A DNA stretch of 64,000 nucleotides from Puffinus mauretanicus (Eukaryota > Chordata > Aves > Procellariiformes > Procellariidae). The stretch lies in contig JAJKFH010000115.1 of NCBI GenBank assembly GCA_023333565.1, positions 1,798,001 through 1,862,000 of the forward strand, given 5' to 3'. Under the pieces are notes generated by a model. It was not told where the DNA came from, did not search any database, and saw nothing but the letters and a program-made list of their open reading frames with translations. Both the position numbers and the translations under genes were made by a program. Shown in pieces: positions 39,485 through 52,128 of this stretch (position 1 is the stretch's first letter; each line of letters starts with the position of its first letter).

Positions 39485-40032
39485 TGTTGTGGTTTAACCC
39501 AGCAGGCAGCCAAACACCACACAGCAGCTCCCTCCCTCCCCGCCCCACAGAGGGATGGGGGAGAGAATCAGAAAAAAAAAAGTAAAATTCGTGGGTTGAG
39601 ATAAAGACAGTTTAATAGGACAGAAAAGGAAGGAAGAAAAATAATAATAATAATAATAATGATAAAAGAATATACAAAGTAAGTGATACACAATGCAATT
39701 TCTCACCACCTGCCAACCGACGCCCAGCCAGTTCCTGAGCAGTGGTCACCACCACCCAGCCAACTCCCTCCAGTTTATATACTGAGCATGACATCATATG
39801 GTATGGAATATCCCTTTGGCCAGTTTGGGTCAGCTGTCCTGGCTGTGCCCCATCCCAGCTTCTTGCTGGCAGGGCATGAGAAGCTGAAAAGTCCTTGACT
39901 ATTGTAACCACTACTTAGCAACAACTAAAACATCAGTGTGTTATCAACATTACTCTTGTACTAAATCCAAAACACAGCACTATACCAGCTACTAGGAAGA
40001 AAATTAACTCTATCCCAGCCAAAACGAGGACA
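39485..40032 (-). mobile_element. Solo ERVL LTR (548 bp) with perfect TSD
   Basis: Read on the minus strand the element begins TGTCCTCG and ends CCACAACA. It is flanked by the identical 5-bp duplications GCACC (39480-39484 and 40033-40037). There is no internal retroviral sequence, so it is a solo LTR left by recombination between two LTRs. On the minus strand it carries a good TATA box (TATATAAA, 39774-39781), an ATTAAA polyadenylation signal (39611-39616) and ATT repeats. The CRE site has decayed to TGATGTCA (39789-39796). It is more distant from the other minus-strand LTR and has extra sequence in U3. Confidence 0.95.
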
Positions 40033-43000
40033 GCACCTCATGGGTTAGCTGCAGCACATAGCAGTGATTCACTACAGAATTGAGAGTATTACTCTGGGAA
40101 CAGGTCCAATACTTTTAGAACATGGCAGGGAGCCTCTAACTGCAGAAAGATACATATCAGGTACGCTAAGCATATTTTAGTGTTTATTAGTGAGAGATTT
40201 GAGATTTAGTCTTGAATGTGCTCTGAAACTAATCTAAATACACATCTGCTGAAGGGTGAAATGGCATACTGTAACTCATTAAAACAATGAGTGTGAGTTA
40301 GTTTCTAAACCATAGCTCTACAATTTATTCCGACCAGATTTGGCAGGAACTTGTTAAAAGGGCGTGTAATGAAGGGAGTGCATTCAGACCTATGTAAGAA
40401 TTTAGCCACACAACTGCCATTAAATCATTGAGTGTTGTCTGATGAAAAACCCTTTAACTGTTTTGGAAGTTTGTAACCAATGAGTCCCATGTTTCTTTTT
40501 TTTTTTTTTGCGAGGTTTTTTGGTGTATTTATTTAAGTAAATTGGACCAGAGCACTGTGTTGAAAAAAATTACTAGAAAATGCCATTTTATATTGCTATG
40601 GCAGAAGATGATCAGGAAAGTGAAATATATAGTGGGACGGGAACCTTTTAATGTCAAACCTTTTATCTGTCTTATATCAAATATTCAACATAGAGCAGTT
40701 GTACCATGAAATTAAATTATCAGACTGGTTAACTATGAGACCATATATTAGACATGTGAAACTAGACATGTTAATGGGCACAACTTTTCCAGTGTCTATG
40801 TTTAACAGTAAAATTGCTTGGCTTAACAAGATTGCCTTTGCAAATAAGCTCAGATACACTTAGCTGTACATATAATTAATTGCAAACATACCAAGTGATT
40901 AGAAATTACAGCTCTCAACATGAATTCATCTTGGTGGCACACGTTATTGATGATGAAATACTGTTGATATATACCTAGCTTTGACCTGTATTTAGATGAA
41001 TATATGGAACAATCTGTTTCCTTCATGACATCTTACTGCTGGAGTTGAAATCAAATTTAAGTTTTAAGTTGGAATCAGGACATCTAATGAGAGTTCATGG
41101 GCAAAGCTCTATCAAAATGAGAAATGTGGGCATAAAGCATTGATCAATGAACTGTTCCCTCTTGAAAAACTAAATGCTTTAATCCTGAGGCAGAATATGC
41201 ACTTTGTGTTGGTCTCATGCATATAAATAGCCACTTTTAAGTCCCAGTTTAATCTGAGTGAAAACATTTCGATATAACTCTGAATGTAAAAGTTTCCCAT
41301 TGCTCCCTTCCCCACTTTAGTGTGATCAATGGGGAATTGACTTGAAGTGGAAGAAGGGTCTGACCTACAAATTCAATTAAGCAAATTCTTGGTTGTTTGG
41401 TATCAGGTGCAAGATACCATTTTATATATTTTAATTTCTTTTATCCCAGTGGTTTAAGTGAACATGTAAACACATTTCTACAACTGTTGAGCACTAAAGT
41501 AAAAGAGGAATAAATCTTTATGTCCATTCATAATTTAGGGATAAGGTATAAGCAACCTTTTACCTCTCCTGATACTTCTGGCTAAATGTATATCCTTGTC
41601 TGACTTCTAATAAATGCTTCATTTTGGTGCAACTTTCCTCAGAATTACGATGTATACAACACATATCATCACTGCTGTCTTATAAGTACAGGGAATAACG
41701 AGTTGTGGTCTTCCTTGATTAATGTGTAACATTGCTTTAAGAAAAAGAAAGGACTCATTTATAGCACCTTGAATGGCCACAGGCGATAGTCTTGGACTGG
41801 AAGAGCTCACATTCATGTGGACAAATAGTGAAAGAGAAACAGCAGGGGAAACTTTTTTTTTTAAAGGGGAATCTATGTTAAAGAACTTGCCTGACTTGCA
41901 CAGAGAGTTTGTGGCAGACATGACACAGTAAACACCTTACTTGACTCTCTGTCCTTTTATTTTCAAATTGCATGCTTTTGTGTAATTTGGATTTTCAGAT
42001 ACATGTAGCTTCCATTCACTCTAGCTGAAATCACTTGGGGCAGCAATGCCTTCTGAGAATCAAACACCACCAAAAATCAGGCTGACAATATAGAACTGCA
42101 GACTGCAGCATTAGCATTTTGTTTTGCAATACCTGTGCACGCGAGTCTCACAAATTCATTTTAGATAGTAGACAACACCTTTGAAAGCCTCACACAAGGC
42201 ACCATACTGCACTTTAGCCTTTTATTATCTCATGTCGCAGTCACTTTATCCAATTAACACACTTCTTTGCAGACGACAACATGGGTACAAAAAAGATTAA
42301 ATAAGAGGATACAGGATGGGAGGGAAAAGAACCAGTCATATCCACATGCTACCCAGATTCTGGGCTTCACAATTCTTGCTCCCAAATAGTACAGATGTAA
42401 TAGTTCTCTTATTAGGGTAAACTTTCCCTGATATTTATTCTGCTTTCTTTTTGTCCTTTCTACTGTTTCAGTAAAACACTTTGCGTCAGGACAAAATACT
42501 GATTTACATACTGCTCAGATTCTCAATCTGCTTATCCAGGAGAACTGAAAAAAATGGACTTAAAAGGGTTTGTTTCTTCCCCTTTCAGCCTCCACCATCT
42601 TTGCAGTACCAGTGGGTTTTTTTGTGTTTGTTTTTTTTTTTTTTTCCTGAGTAATGAGTAGTTTCTTTTTCTCTGGTAGTGATATCTCTTAGTAGTTCTC
42701 TCACAATTAAACTTGATGCCCATGGAAACACATTGCTCTGTTCTTCTTTTCCTGAAGCATTTCGGAATATCGACCTGGTCTGAAGTACAAGAATAGCTAC
42801 TGAAGTATAACTCAGAGTACAGAATACTGAAATATTCTGAGTTATTAAACTTGAATTTTATTAATGAACATATTACATTACTCCATTAGTATCCAAGCCT
42901 ATTTTGGAGAAAGGCAAGTATGTAGTATTCATTTTACAAATGGAGAACCTGAGATACTAACATCCCTTTTTCAAGGTAGAACAGAAAACACAGTGCCTCA

Positions 43001-43957
43001 GTTTCTCCGTTCCTGCCTGAATGCCCTGCTCACAGAACCACACTGACCACTCAATTCACTACAGTTTTGGATGTACAACATCTTGAAGACTTAATACAGA
43101 AAAATTATTAGTGTTCTCACTGGGAGCCTCATCTATGTAGTGACTTAGCTAAAATTAAATATATTAGCAACAACTCATCCAATAGCGAAATGCAATCACT
43201 GTTTCAGTGAAACATGACCTCCCTTTAACCATACAACAAAAATATTTTGGAGTGAGGTTGTAAGGATGGACATCCGACTAGCAGACAAAGCAAGGCATGA
43301 TATTGTGTTACTGCTTTTTGGAGAGGAAGGGGAAAGGAGAGGAGAGTGCAGAAGAAAACTGGTCTTTTAAGTGATTCTACTGCATTAGTTGGCTGCAATG
43401 TTGCTTAGAAATGCTGAGGCCATAGAGATAAGTTCATGACACCAATGAAAATGTGTATGAGGTGCCTATAATTAAATCAGACATCTGTTGAGCAATAGTA
43501 TTGAGCTACACATAAGCCAATATATGGGTTGCCATAATTCTGCTTAAGTACTCTCCTGCTGAAAATACTCAGCAATTAAGAAACTACTGACTTCAGACTG
43601 AAAAGAAGAACCATATTTTTGGAAGGTTATTATTAAAGTGGTAAACTGGAAGACTACTAATTACACTAGTGCATAAATATTTGTGGGCTCAAGTTTTAAT
43701 ACATAATGATTTAGATATAATACTCTATATTGCAATGGAATAAGATACCACAGATACTTACACTTATGCACATATTATTATCAATATTTTGCTAAAAATT
43801 GCATACTGCTAGGATAATCAGAATAAAGGTCTCTGTGTTTCAAATTAATAAATAATGTGTCAAAAAACCATATGATTCTAGCTCACTTGGGTGAGATACC
43901 GGTTATTAGAAAGCATAAGCCTGTCCAGAGCCTTTAGTAAGACAAACCTTATGCAAA
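40033..43957. other. AT-rich DNA without a recognised gene
   Basis: Only short frames and homopolymers (T-runs near 40497-40510 and 42629-42645) are seen. No transposon remnant is clear. Confidence 0.6.
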
Positions 43958-45680
43958 CATATAGGGTGGAAGAGACCACTAGAGATTATCTGGTCCAATC
44001 CCTACACTTCAGATTAGGTCCAGTCAGAGGAGTTGTTTAAGGCCATGCTCAGTGAAGTCTGACTATCTCCAAGCATGGCAATAGCACTGCCTCTCTGGGT
44101 ACCTCTTACAGTGTCTAACCACCATCACAGTGAAAAACATTTTCTTGCACTTATTCAGAATTTACCATATCCCAACCTCTCATCCTTCTACGGTTCACCT
44201 CTGAGAAGACTCTGGCTTGGTTTCCTCTACACCCTCCCATTACATAGTAGTAGACAGCAATAAGATCCTCCTCCTCTGTAGTTTTCTCTACCTCAAGCTG
44301 GATAAACCCAAATCTCTCAGCATCTCCTCATATGCCATGTGCTTCAGCCTGTCCTCTCACCACCTTTGTGGTCATCCTCTAGTATGTCCATGTCTCTTTT
44401 GTACTGGGGAGCCCAGAAATGGACACAGCACTCCAGATGTGTCTCACCAGGGCTGAGCAGAGGGGAAGGATCACCTTCCTTGACCTGCTGGTCAGACCAG
44501 GATGCTGTTGGCCTGCTTTGCTGAAACAGTGTACTGCTGGCTCATGGACAACTTGGGTTTATGGACCTCCTGGCTCTTTTCTACAAAGCTGTTTTTCAGC
44601 TTCTTGGCCCCTAGTCTCTGCTGGTGCATAGGGTTGTTCCTCCCCAAGTGGAGATATTGGCATTTCCCTTTGAAATTCATGAGGTTCCTGTCAGCCCATT
44701 TTCCCACCTTATTTAGATCCCTCCTGTCAGCCCTGCCCTCCAGTGATTAGCCAATTTGATATTGTCTGGAAACCTGTGGAGTGCACTGTATCCCATCATC
44801 CAGTCATTAAGAAGAAAACATTAAACCGGCCTTAGTCCCTTACCAACAAAGGCAGTCCCACAGTACTGAACAAGAAGAGCAAAGCAGGATTGGGGATGGT
44901 AACCAGAGACAGTCAAGGGTCCAGATCACCAGACATGTCCATAGTGACAAGGCAGGTCCAAGGTCAAGCTGGAAAATCAAGTCTGTGGGCCAGGATCAGG
45001 ATCAACAGGGAATGTGACCAGGCACAGACATATCAACAAGGTAGCTTGGGCAAGAACCCTTCAATGCTGCTCCCAATCAAAGGGAGGCCAGGACCTTGCT
45101 TCTCCCAAATCTCTGTCATCCAGCTCTTCCCCAGCTGTCTGATCCAAGATTACACAGCCGCATTAAATCAGAGTTGGCCTTGAGCACTGGCAGCAAAAAC
45201 CCTGGGAAGGAGAGAGGAAGGAAAATGTTGTAGAGCCCCTTGGTGCACTCAGGGCCCTGATGAATCATTGAAGAGCCCTGCACATGATCAGTGCGGCCTG
45301 CGGTAGGGCAATAAACCTGTTCTGACTATACCCTATGTGCCCAATTTACTTTCCCAGTTGTGGGACCTACAGCAGTGCCAAAGGTGGCAACCTACGACAG
45401 ACCAGATGCCCTTAACACAAGGTAAAAAATAGCCAGTACTCTTTCCTCATCCACATAGTCAGTCATCTCATCAAAGATAATGTCAGGTTGGCAAGGCACC
45501 ATTTGCCCTTGGTTAATCCTTGTTAGCTGTTCCAGATCACCACCATATCTTTCGTAGGCCTAGGCATGTCTAGGCAATTTGCTCCAGAATCTCACTAGGA
45601 ACTATGGTTAGCTGACCAGCCTGCAGTTCTCTGGATTCTTCATCCTGCCTTTTTTGAAAGTGGAAAGGTGTTAGCAAGAT
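43958..45680 (-). mobile_element. Old antisense CR1 LINE, interrupted
   Basis: From 43958 to about 44856 the plus strand reads as the reverse complement of a CR1 3' end and RT tail. It contains the antisense 3' UTR (TCTGGTCCAATCC), the antisense of the Trp-x-Arg-Leu region and the Met-x-Gln-rich stretch near 44600-44650. CR1 similarity resumes at about 45440-45680 in the same orientation, with the antisense of the RT region around the His-Gly-Phe/Asp-Glu segments. The 540 bases between are foreign (next entry), and roughly 300 bases expected for CR1 are missing at the junction. It is heavily diverged and has no open frame of note, so it is older than the CR1 copies at 18.3, 50.7 and 54.7 kb. 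Confidence 0.8.
44857..45399 (+). mobile_element. Putative 3' end of a short-LTR retrovirus inside CR1
   Basis: This segment interrupts the antisense CR1. A 22-base uninterrupted purine run (45204-45225) abuts a TG, as a polypurine tract abuts an LTR. The proposed LTR, 45226-45399 (174 bp), starts TGTTGTAG and ends CTACGACA, inverted repeats matching at 7 of 8 bases. It carries AATAAA at 45310-45315. An alternative end at CTACA 45371 would pair with TGTAG at 45229. The internal part (44857-45225) contains a 97-codon open frame I do not recognise. No 5' LTR and no clear TSD are visible. It does not resemble the ERVL LTRs of this window; an ERVK/alpharetrovirus-like origin is a guess. Confidence 0.45.
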
Positions 45681-47213
45681 TTATTAAAGTGTGCTATATA
45701 TTAAAAAAAGAACTAATTCAGAAGCAGTATGCCTTATATATGTTTGAAAACACCTATAGAAAAAGAAAATGTATCCCAAATTTCCCCTCATCAAATAGTC
45801 CACTTAAATTTGATTTCCTCTTGCATTCCTCCTCTCTTCTAATAGTTTCATAGACGTCCATAGACTTCTCCCTCTAAAGCAAGGAACCTCGTATCCCTGA
45901 TTCTTTGCAGGTGTGTGAGGTACCTGTTATCCAAGGACTTGCTTTCAAGTACTGCTTTTTTGAAGGGGTAGGTTTTATATCCCTTTTATCTTTTTTGAGG
46001 TTTTATATATAAAAATTATGGTAATTTCATTCTTAACTCACAGGAAGTGTATTATAATTTTAGTATATTGACCTGAGAATGTCAATGTTACAGATAAGCT
46101 GTAAGCCTTTGATAATATTTGCATTATAACCTGATCAGAAGAGATAATCATATTAGAAGTGCACGGAAAGTCTTTCTCTTCACATCAAACCAGTCTACCC
46201 AGCATTTTTAGGTATAAATGCTGTTCTACAAGTAAGATCCACAGCGTGTCCTTCACACCTGCTGGTCTACAAAGAGGAGTTTTAGGTGTTCTGAGGACAT
46301 CAGTAACAGACTTCCTGAGGAGGAATCTATACTTTGGTTTACTTTTTCTCTTCCTTTAGTGTGAAGAAAAACATGGCTGCTGAACTTGAATGTCAATATT
46401 CTCCAAAAGTACAAGTCCTAGGACTAGCGCAAATTTATATAGGCTCCCTAAGTGTGCAGATGGCTGCCTCAGATTCACCATTCCCCCCAAAAAAATTAAT
46501 TGTTGATGAAAGGTACAAAGAACTAAGTGCAGTATTTGTTACATAACTTCTTACTTATGGGATTTTGTGTCTCACAAACACCTTTCTTGAATTTATACCA
46601 TCAATATGTATGTCAATATCTATATAGGTCTGTGTATATGTAGGTGTATATCTTTGATACTAGAATTTCCTAAAATTTAAAGATGACAGGTGTATGTGTT
46701 ATACAAATAAATATAAAATGACAGTACTTCCAAACTCTGCTATTACATTACAAACTTTACCCCATCTGTCACCCCTACTCTTCCTACACCAAAAATATCT
46801 ATGAACACAGGGCTTTGAGATCCAAAGTATCCACAGCGACTCACCTGAGGAGAATCTCTTATGACAGCTGAGGAGAGGAGGGAAGAATGGGGTATGCAGA
46901 CTCCTGTTGACATTAATGTTTTTCCACAGAACCCTAGAGAACCATGAAAAACTAGATCTGTTTGTTGGGTGCCTAGTCTCCTTGGTAATAAGGTTTATTG
47001 GAGCTGCATAGTTACATCAATACCTCAAGTTGTCATTTGTTCACCTGAAGATACATAAGCTTTTCTGCAAGATCACAAACATGGGCCAGTTTGGACAGGT
47101 TAGTCTCTCTCCCACCTAATTTCTGCAGTGGTAAGTACTATATTCTGTGCAAATGCCAGACCAGTCTCATTCAAGATTACTCTTACACAGGACCTGAGCT
47201 GCACAAATCAAAT
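45681..47213. other. AT-rich DNA without a recognised gene
   Basis: No repeat family is recognised. A short open frame at 46334-46546 is preceded by a pyrimidine tract and is discussed as a finding. Confidence 0.55.
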
Positions 47214-47450
47214 AGAATCATGGAGTCAGAGAATGGTTTTGGTTGGAAGGGACCTTTAAAGATCATCTAGTCCAACCCCCCTGCTGTGGGCAGGGACATC
47301 TTCCACTAGATCAGACTGCTCAAAGCTCCATCCAGACTGAACCTTGAACACTTCCAGGGATGGGGCATCCAGAACTTCTCTGGGCAACCTGTTCCAGTGT
47401 CTCATGGCCCTCATAGTAAAATACTTCTTTCTTATATCTAATAGCCTAGG
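47214..47450 (-). mobile_element. Antisense CR1 3' end fragment
   Basis: The plus strand begins with the antisense tail AGAATCATGGAG and continues with the antisense CR1 3' UTR (GGTTGGAAGGGACC, ATCATCTAGTCCAACC) and the end of ORF2. The minus-strand frame 47594-47256 contains the family's His-Trp-Asn-Arg-Leu-Pro-Arg-Glu-Val block. It is a different, older subfamily than the 18.3-kb copy. Confidence 0.92.
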
Positions 47451-50400
47451 CTGTAGAAGTGAATAAACAGTGCTGCAAAGGACTCTGCTGAGATCATTTC
47501 CATGCTGATTGAGAGACAATTGCTTGTGGATAGGGAAGACAAAGAGTGCAGAAGGAAGAAACAGTGAGGTGAGTGACACAAGCTGGTCTAACAAGTCCTA
47601 TTCATGTAAGCAGCTCTTAATTGATCAAGTAATCTTAATGAGGACACTGGAATTGGTGGCATGAATAAAGACCATCTACATCAGGACTACACACTTGGGT
47701 GATGACAGGTGATGAAAGTAATGATTCAGAGCATCAGGCCTTTTAAACATGCGGAGATGGCAAAGAGAGACCTTAACCTGCCATAAGCTAACTCTTAATT
47801 ACTTATAATTTTTGAGAATCCTATTGCCTGATTTAAAAGTCTCCGGGCTCAAATCCTGATTTAGACAAAATAAGAAAGTATTTGGGAAATGGGAAAAATA
47901 AATTAAATTAACTATGCATTTTTATTTATCTTTGAATTCATCCAGGAAGTACCATCCCTAGAGAAATTATGTCCTGCTAACAACTTGATTCATTTTAACC
48001 TGCAATCCACAGAAAGCAAACAACACTACCCTTCATCAAAGGTTTGAACCAGTATTTGAAGAGCAGACAGCTGTGGTCTTGTAAGCCTCTGGATTTTTTC
48101 TTGAGTCAGTGTGCTTAGGTAAACAGAAGCAAACTGTTTGCTTTGTGTAAGAAACAGAGGGATTGTAAGAATGCCTTAGCTCTGTTTGGAATTCATCCAA
48201 ACTAAAGAAATTAGGTTTCTGTCTGTAGCAAAACTGACATTCCTTCTTCTTCCACCCATCAGCCTCCCCCCGAAATCTTAAAATGTCATCTTGAGCTGCC
48301 CACCCCTACTCTTTGGAATTTTATTAGGTTAGTTATCAAAACTGCCCTCATTTGTATATGTTTGATAATTCCTATTAAGTAGGAGAGGAACACACACAGT
48401 CTCCTGAGCTGCCATTCACAAGAGATGATGCGCAGTTTATATAAGAAATTATTTTCCTTGCACTCCCATAACTGAAATGTGGTCCTTTTTAATTTTTTTA
48501 TTACCAGCATGTTGCTTTTTCTTTTCAAGCTTTTGTTCCCCATGGGAACATGGTATTTATTTTTTTTTTCTGCAGGGAATTAAAGTAGAAGGTCAAACAG
48601 AAGCAGCACGAATAGAACAGTCCTTCTTTTAACTTCTTTATTTTAAAATACAAAAAAAACAAACCAAACCAAACAAAAACAGTTTCTTGTATTTTCAAGA
48701 ATATATTTTAATGTTCTTATATTTTCAAAAATACATTTTAAAGTAAGTAAATAAAATTAATCACAAAAACAAATTCAGCTTTCAAAATTTCATTAACTGT
48801 AATTCTATTGTGTTTAAGGGGAGCCTACTATAAATTCCAATGATTTCCAGATTGCTCTGAAAGTGAACAGAGTTAAAATCCCGTTTAAAATGTATAAGAA
48901 AATACCACTGATCTGTAGAAACAATGCCACTGTTCTTCCCTAGCTATCCCTTCATTTGACAAAGCTGATCTCGGAGGAGCCCTACCATGGCACAGTCACA
49001 GAGATGAAATCTGGTCTGTACAAGCATGTGTGTGTTAACATAAGTGTCCTGTCACTAGGCAAAAATGTAAGGGGTTGTCAGTGTGTAATGTTTTACCTGT
49101 ACCACCTGAAACAGATGAGGTAATAAAATGGAAAAGAGAACATTTTCTCCCACATTAGATCTTTGTTTGGTGTAAGAGATGTGAGTGTGCAAAGAAACCA
49201 GAAGGGGGTGATCGATTTACTGATTCAGTCTTAGCCCCTATGAAGCTCAGGGTAGCAATCAGGCTACTGTGAGCTATGCCATGCTTCTGAGTTGGTTTTG
49301 TGCTCTGTCATCAACAGCACAGGAAGAGTAAGGCACTGCATTGTGTAAAAAAAAAGCAATCAGGTCAAATAATACCCATTAAAACACACTTCCCATCTTT
49401 TCAAGCTGTAGTTTCCTCTGTTTTGATTTAAAAAGTCTTCGAATGCTCTCAGTTTTCCCTGCCTTCATTTGTATCACCATTCATGTGCTCTCTGCAGCAA
49501 ATGCTATGCCAGCTCTGTCGTTTTAAACTACTACTAATCTTTAAATAGTCAGCCTTGAAAATTCATTTCAGGCAAGGGCTTTGCATAAAGGATCTTAGCT
49601 TAGAAGATTAAAATGAGTTGCCTAATTGTTGCATCCTCTTTCCCCCCAAGATAAGCAGTTACACATACTTTGCTGATTCAAAGGATTAGATTTACCATTT
49701 TTTCATATTTTACAGCTATAAGAGGGGAAAAATTAAAAACAATGTTGGACATTGGAACTGCAAAGCTTCCTTCCAACTTTTACACTTAGCTGTTTATAAT
49801 TTTTCCAGTCAAAATATAGGGACTATAATTTAGCTTTTTTTCTTAGCAGAATGACTGTTTAATACACCCTCAATCATTTAGCTGAGTATCTGATAATCAC
49901 TATACTTGCCCAACAGCACTGGCATCTGTGCTTCTCCAGAATTTTTGCACTATTTTATATTCTGCAGTATATCTTGGCAGTTAAATAATTTCTTGCCAGT
50001 GAAACAAACAAACAAACAACAAACAGAACTTCCCCAAAATAGTATTGTGACTACTTCAGTGTCTGTGCAACTTTCTTGTTAAAAAGAAAGAAAAAGATAC
50101 CTGAAAGGAAGTATTAGTGGATTTACTCCTTAGGCTGAATGTTGCTACAAAACCAGAGTCCTTCCTCACCTAACAGATAGCGTAAACAGCAGTGACAAAA
50201 GTATTTTCTTCATGATATTCACTAATCATGTTCTGCAGAATGGGAAGTTAACTTTTTCTCAGCCCGATAAAGATGACTACCCACAAGGGATAGTTCATTT
50301 GAGTTTGGGTTTCACATGTCTTTAAGAAAGGGTTGCCTTTCTAGGAGAAGGTAAACTATGAACATTACTTTATTTTGCTGAGTTCGTGTTCCAGGACAAA

Positions 50401-50659
50401 GTAAGGAAATATTTTTCTAAATATGTTTGTGTCTACAGTGGAATGTATTAGTGGATTTATTTCTTTATTCTCAGTTTGTTCTCAGCAGAGTATTGGTAGA
50501 TGCCCCATTGGTAGATGGAGGGAAGCAGTGATGCTGCTGAGGATGGGAAGGTAGGCAAAGGCCCCTCTAGGAGAGGACCTTCCAGCTTTGAGGGGTGTTG
50601 AGCAGAAAAAAACAGTTTCATCTAGGACCTAGGAGCCTGGTGCCCATAGAAAAGGAGCT
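47451..50659. other. AT-rich DNA with a 30-bp tandem duplication
   Basis: No gene or transposon is recognised. Two 30-base units at 48684-48713 and 48714-48743 match at 26 positions. CAAA-type simple repeats occur near 48655-48680 and 50005-50025. Confidence 0.6.
48684..48743. repeat. 30-bp tandem duplication, two copies
   Basis: The adjacent units (core TATTTTCAA) are identical at 26 of 30 positions, so the duplication is not very recent. Confidence 0.85.
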
Positions 50660-51427
50660 TGGCAAGGGGATCACAGATGTGCTGGGTCCTGCACGTAGCC
50701 CCATGCAACGCTAGAGGCTTGGGGAAGAGTGGCTGGAAAGCTGCCCAGAGGAAAAGGACCTGGGGGTGCTGATGGACAGTCAGCTGAACATGAGCCGGCA
50801 GCGTGCCCAGGTGGCCAAGAAGGCCAATGGCATCCTGGCCTGTATCAGAAACAGTGTGGCCAGCAGGACTAGGGAGGTGATCGTGTCCCTGTACTCGGCA
50901 CTGGTGAGGCCGCACCTCGAATACTGTGTTCAGTTTTGGGCCCCTCACTACAAGAAGGACATTGAGGTGCTGGAGCGTGTCCAGAGAAGGGCAAGGAAGC
51001 TGGTGAAGGGTCTGGAGAACAAGTCTTATGAGGAGCGGCTGAGGGAACTGGGGTTGTTTAGTCTGGAGAAGAGGAGGCTGAGGGGAGACCTCATCGCTCT
51101 CTACAACTACCTGACAGGAGGTTGTAGCGAGGTGGGTGTTGGTCTCTTCTCCCAAGTGACTAGCGATAGGACGAGAGGAAGTGGCCTCAAGTTGTGCCGA
51201 GGGAGGTTTAGATTTGACATTAGGAAAAATTTCTTTACTGAAAGAGTGGTCAAGCCTTGGAACAGGCTGCCCAGGGAAGTGGTTGAGTCACCATCTCTGG
51301 AAATATTTAAAAGACGTGTAGATGAGGAGCTTAGGGACATGGTTTAGTGGGCATGGTATTGTTGGGCTGATGGTTGGACGCGATGATCTTAGAGATCTTT
51401 TCGAACTTAATGATTCTATGATTCTAT
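50660..51427 (+). mobile_element. CR1 LINE 3' end (young subfamily)
   Basis: This 5'-truncated CR1 copy holds the last third of ORF2 plus a short 3' UTR and two ATTCTATG units (51412-51427). It belongs to the same subfamily as the copies at 18.3, 54.7 and 56.2-57.3 kb. The left edge is approximate: similarity begins near the TGCTGGGTCCTGCAC segment at about 50670. Confidence 0.93.
50766..51347 (+). pseudogene. CR1 ORF2 C-terminal fragment, open 193 codons
   Basis: The frame is uninterrupted from an internal Met to the natural TAG at 51345-51347. It covers the region after the RT catalytic core, with the family blocks [21 protein letters not shown] and Trp-Asn-Arg-Leu-Pro-Arg-Glu-Val-Val. Endonuclease and polymerase motifs are missing, so the product could not retrotranspose. 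The Met is simply the first in-frame ATG, not a real start. The open frame reflects recent insertion, not selection. Confidence 0.9.
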
Positions 51428-51608
51428 CTCAGAGGGGATGAAAAAAGCTTTTTTCTGGGGGTAGAGAGCGCTGGGAAGGTTTGCTGCAATCTGGAAATTC
51501 TTGTATATTAAGTCTGAAAATAAGAACCTGGCTTGCAAGGAAAAAGCAGGAAGGAAAAGAGTGGTTTACAAGTTTTCTTTTTCAAATTTTCTGCTCTGCC
51601 TCACCTAC

Positions 51609-52128
51609 TGTCGTGGTTTAATCTGACAGGCAGCCAAATACCACGCAGCCGTTCACTCACTCCCCCCGCCCCCCCCCCAGTGGGACGGGGAGAGAATCGG
51701 AAGGATAGGAGTGAGAAAAACTCGTGGGTTGAGATAAAGACAGTTTAATAGAACAGAAGAGGGAAAATAATAATAATAATAATAGAATATACAAAATGAG
51801 TGATACACAATGCAATTGCTCACCACCCGCGCTGACCGATAACCAAGTAGCGATCGGTACTTCCTGGATCACGCCTACCATTCATATACTGAGCATGACG
51901 TCACATGGTATGGAATACCCCATTGGCCAGCTGGGCTGGCTGTCCTGATTATGTTCCCTCCCATCTTGTGTACCTAGCTCAGTCAGTAGGCACGGGAGCT
52001 GTCCTTGGACTAGGAGGGCACTTAGCAACAACTGAAAACATCAGTGTGTTATCAACATTCTCCTCATACTAAATCCAAAACACAGCACTAGGAAGAAATT
52101 TAACCCTATCCCAGCCGAAACCAGGACA
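51609..52128 (-). mobile_element. Solo ERVL LTR (520 bp) with perfect TSD
   Basis: On the minus strand it begins TGTCCTGG and ends CCACGACA, and it is bounded by identical CCTAC duplications (51604-51608 and 52129-52133). It is the close sister of the 3' LTR at 16916-17431, in the opposite orientation. It keeps the TGACGTCA palindrome (51896-51903), a CCAAT box nearby and the ATTAAA signal (51744-51749). On the plus strand a C-rich run (51661-51679) marks the G-rich U5. No internal sequence remains. Confidence 0.96.

Noticed and set aside
39494..39911. Overlapping frames in the 39.5-kb LTR
   Set aside because: They are read through LTR promoter, ATT repeats and U5; no LTR of this family codes for protein.
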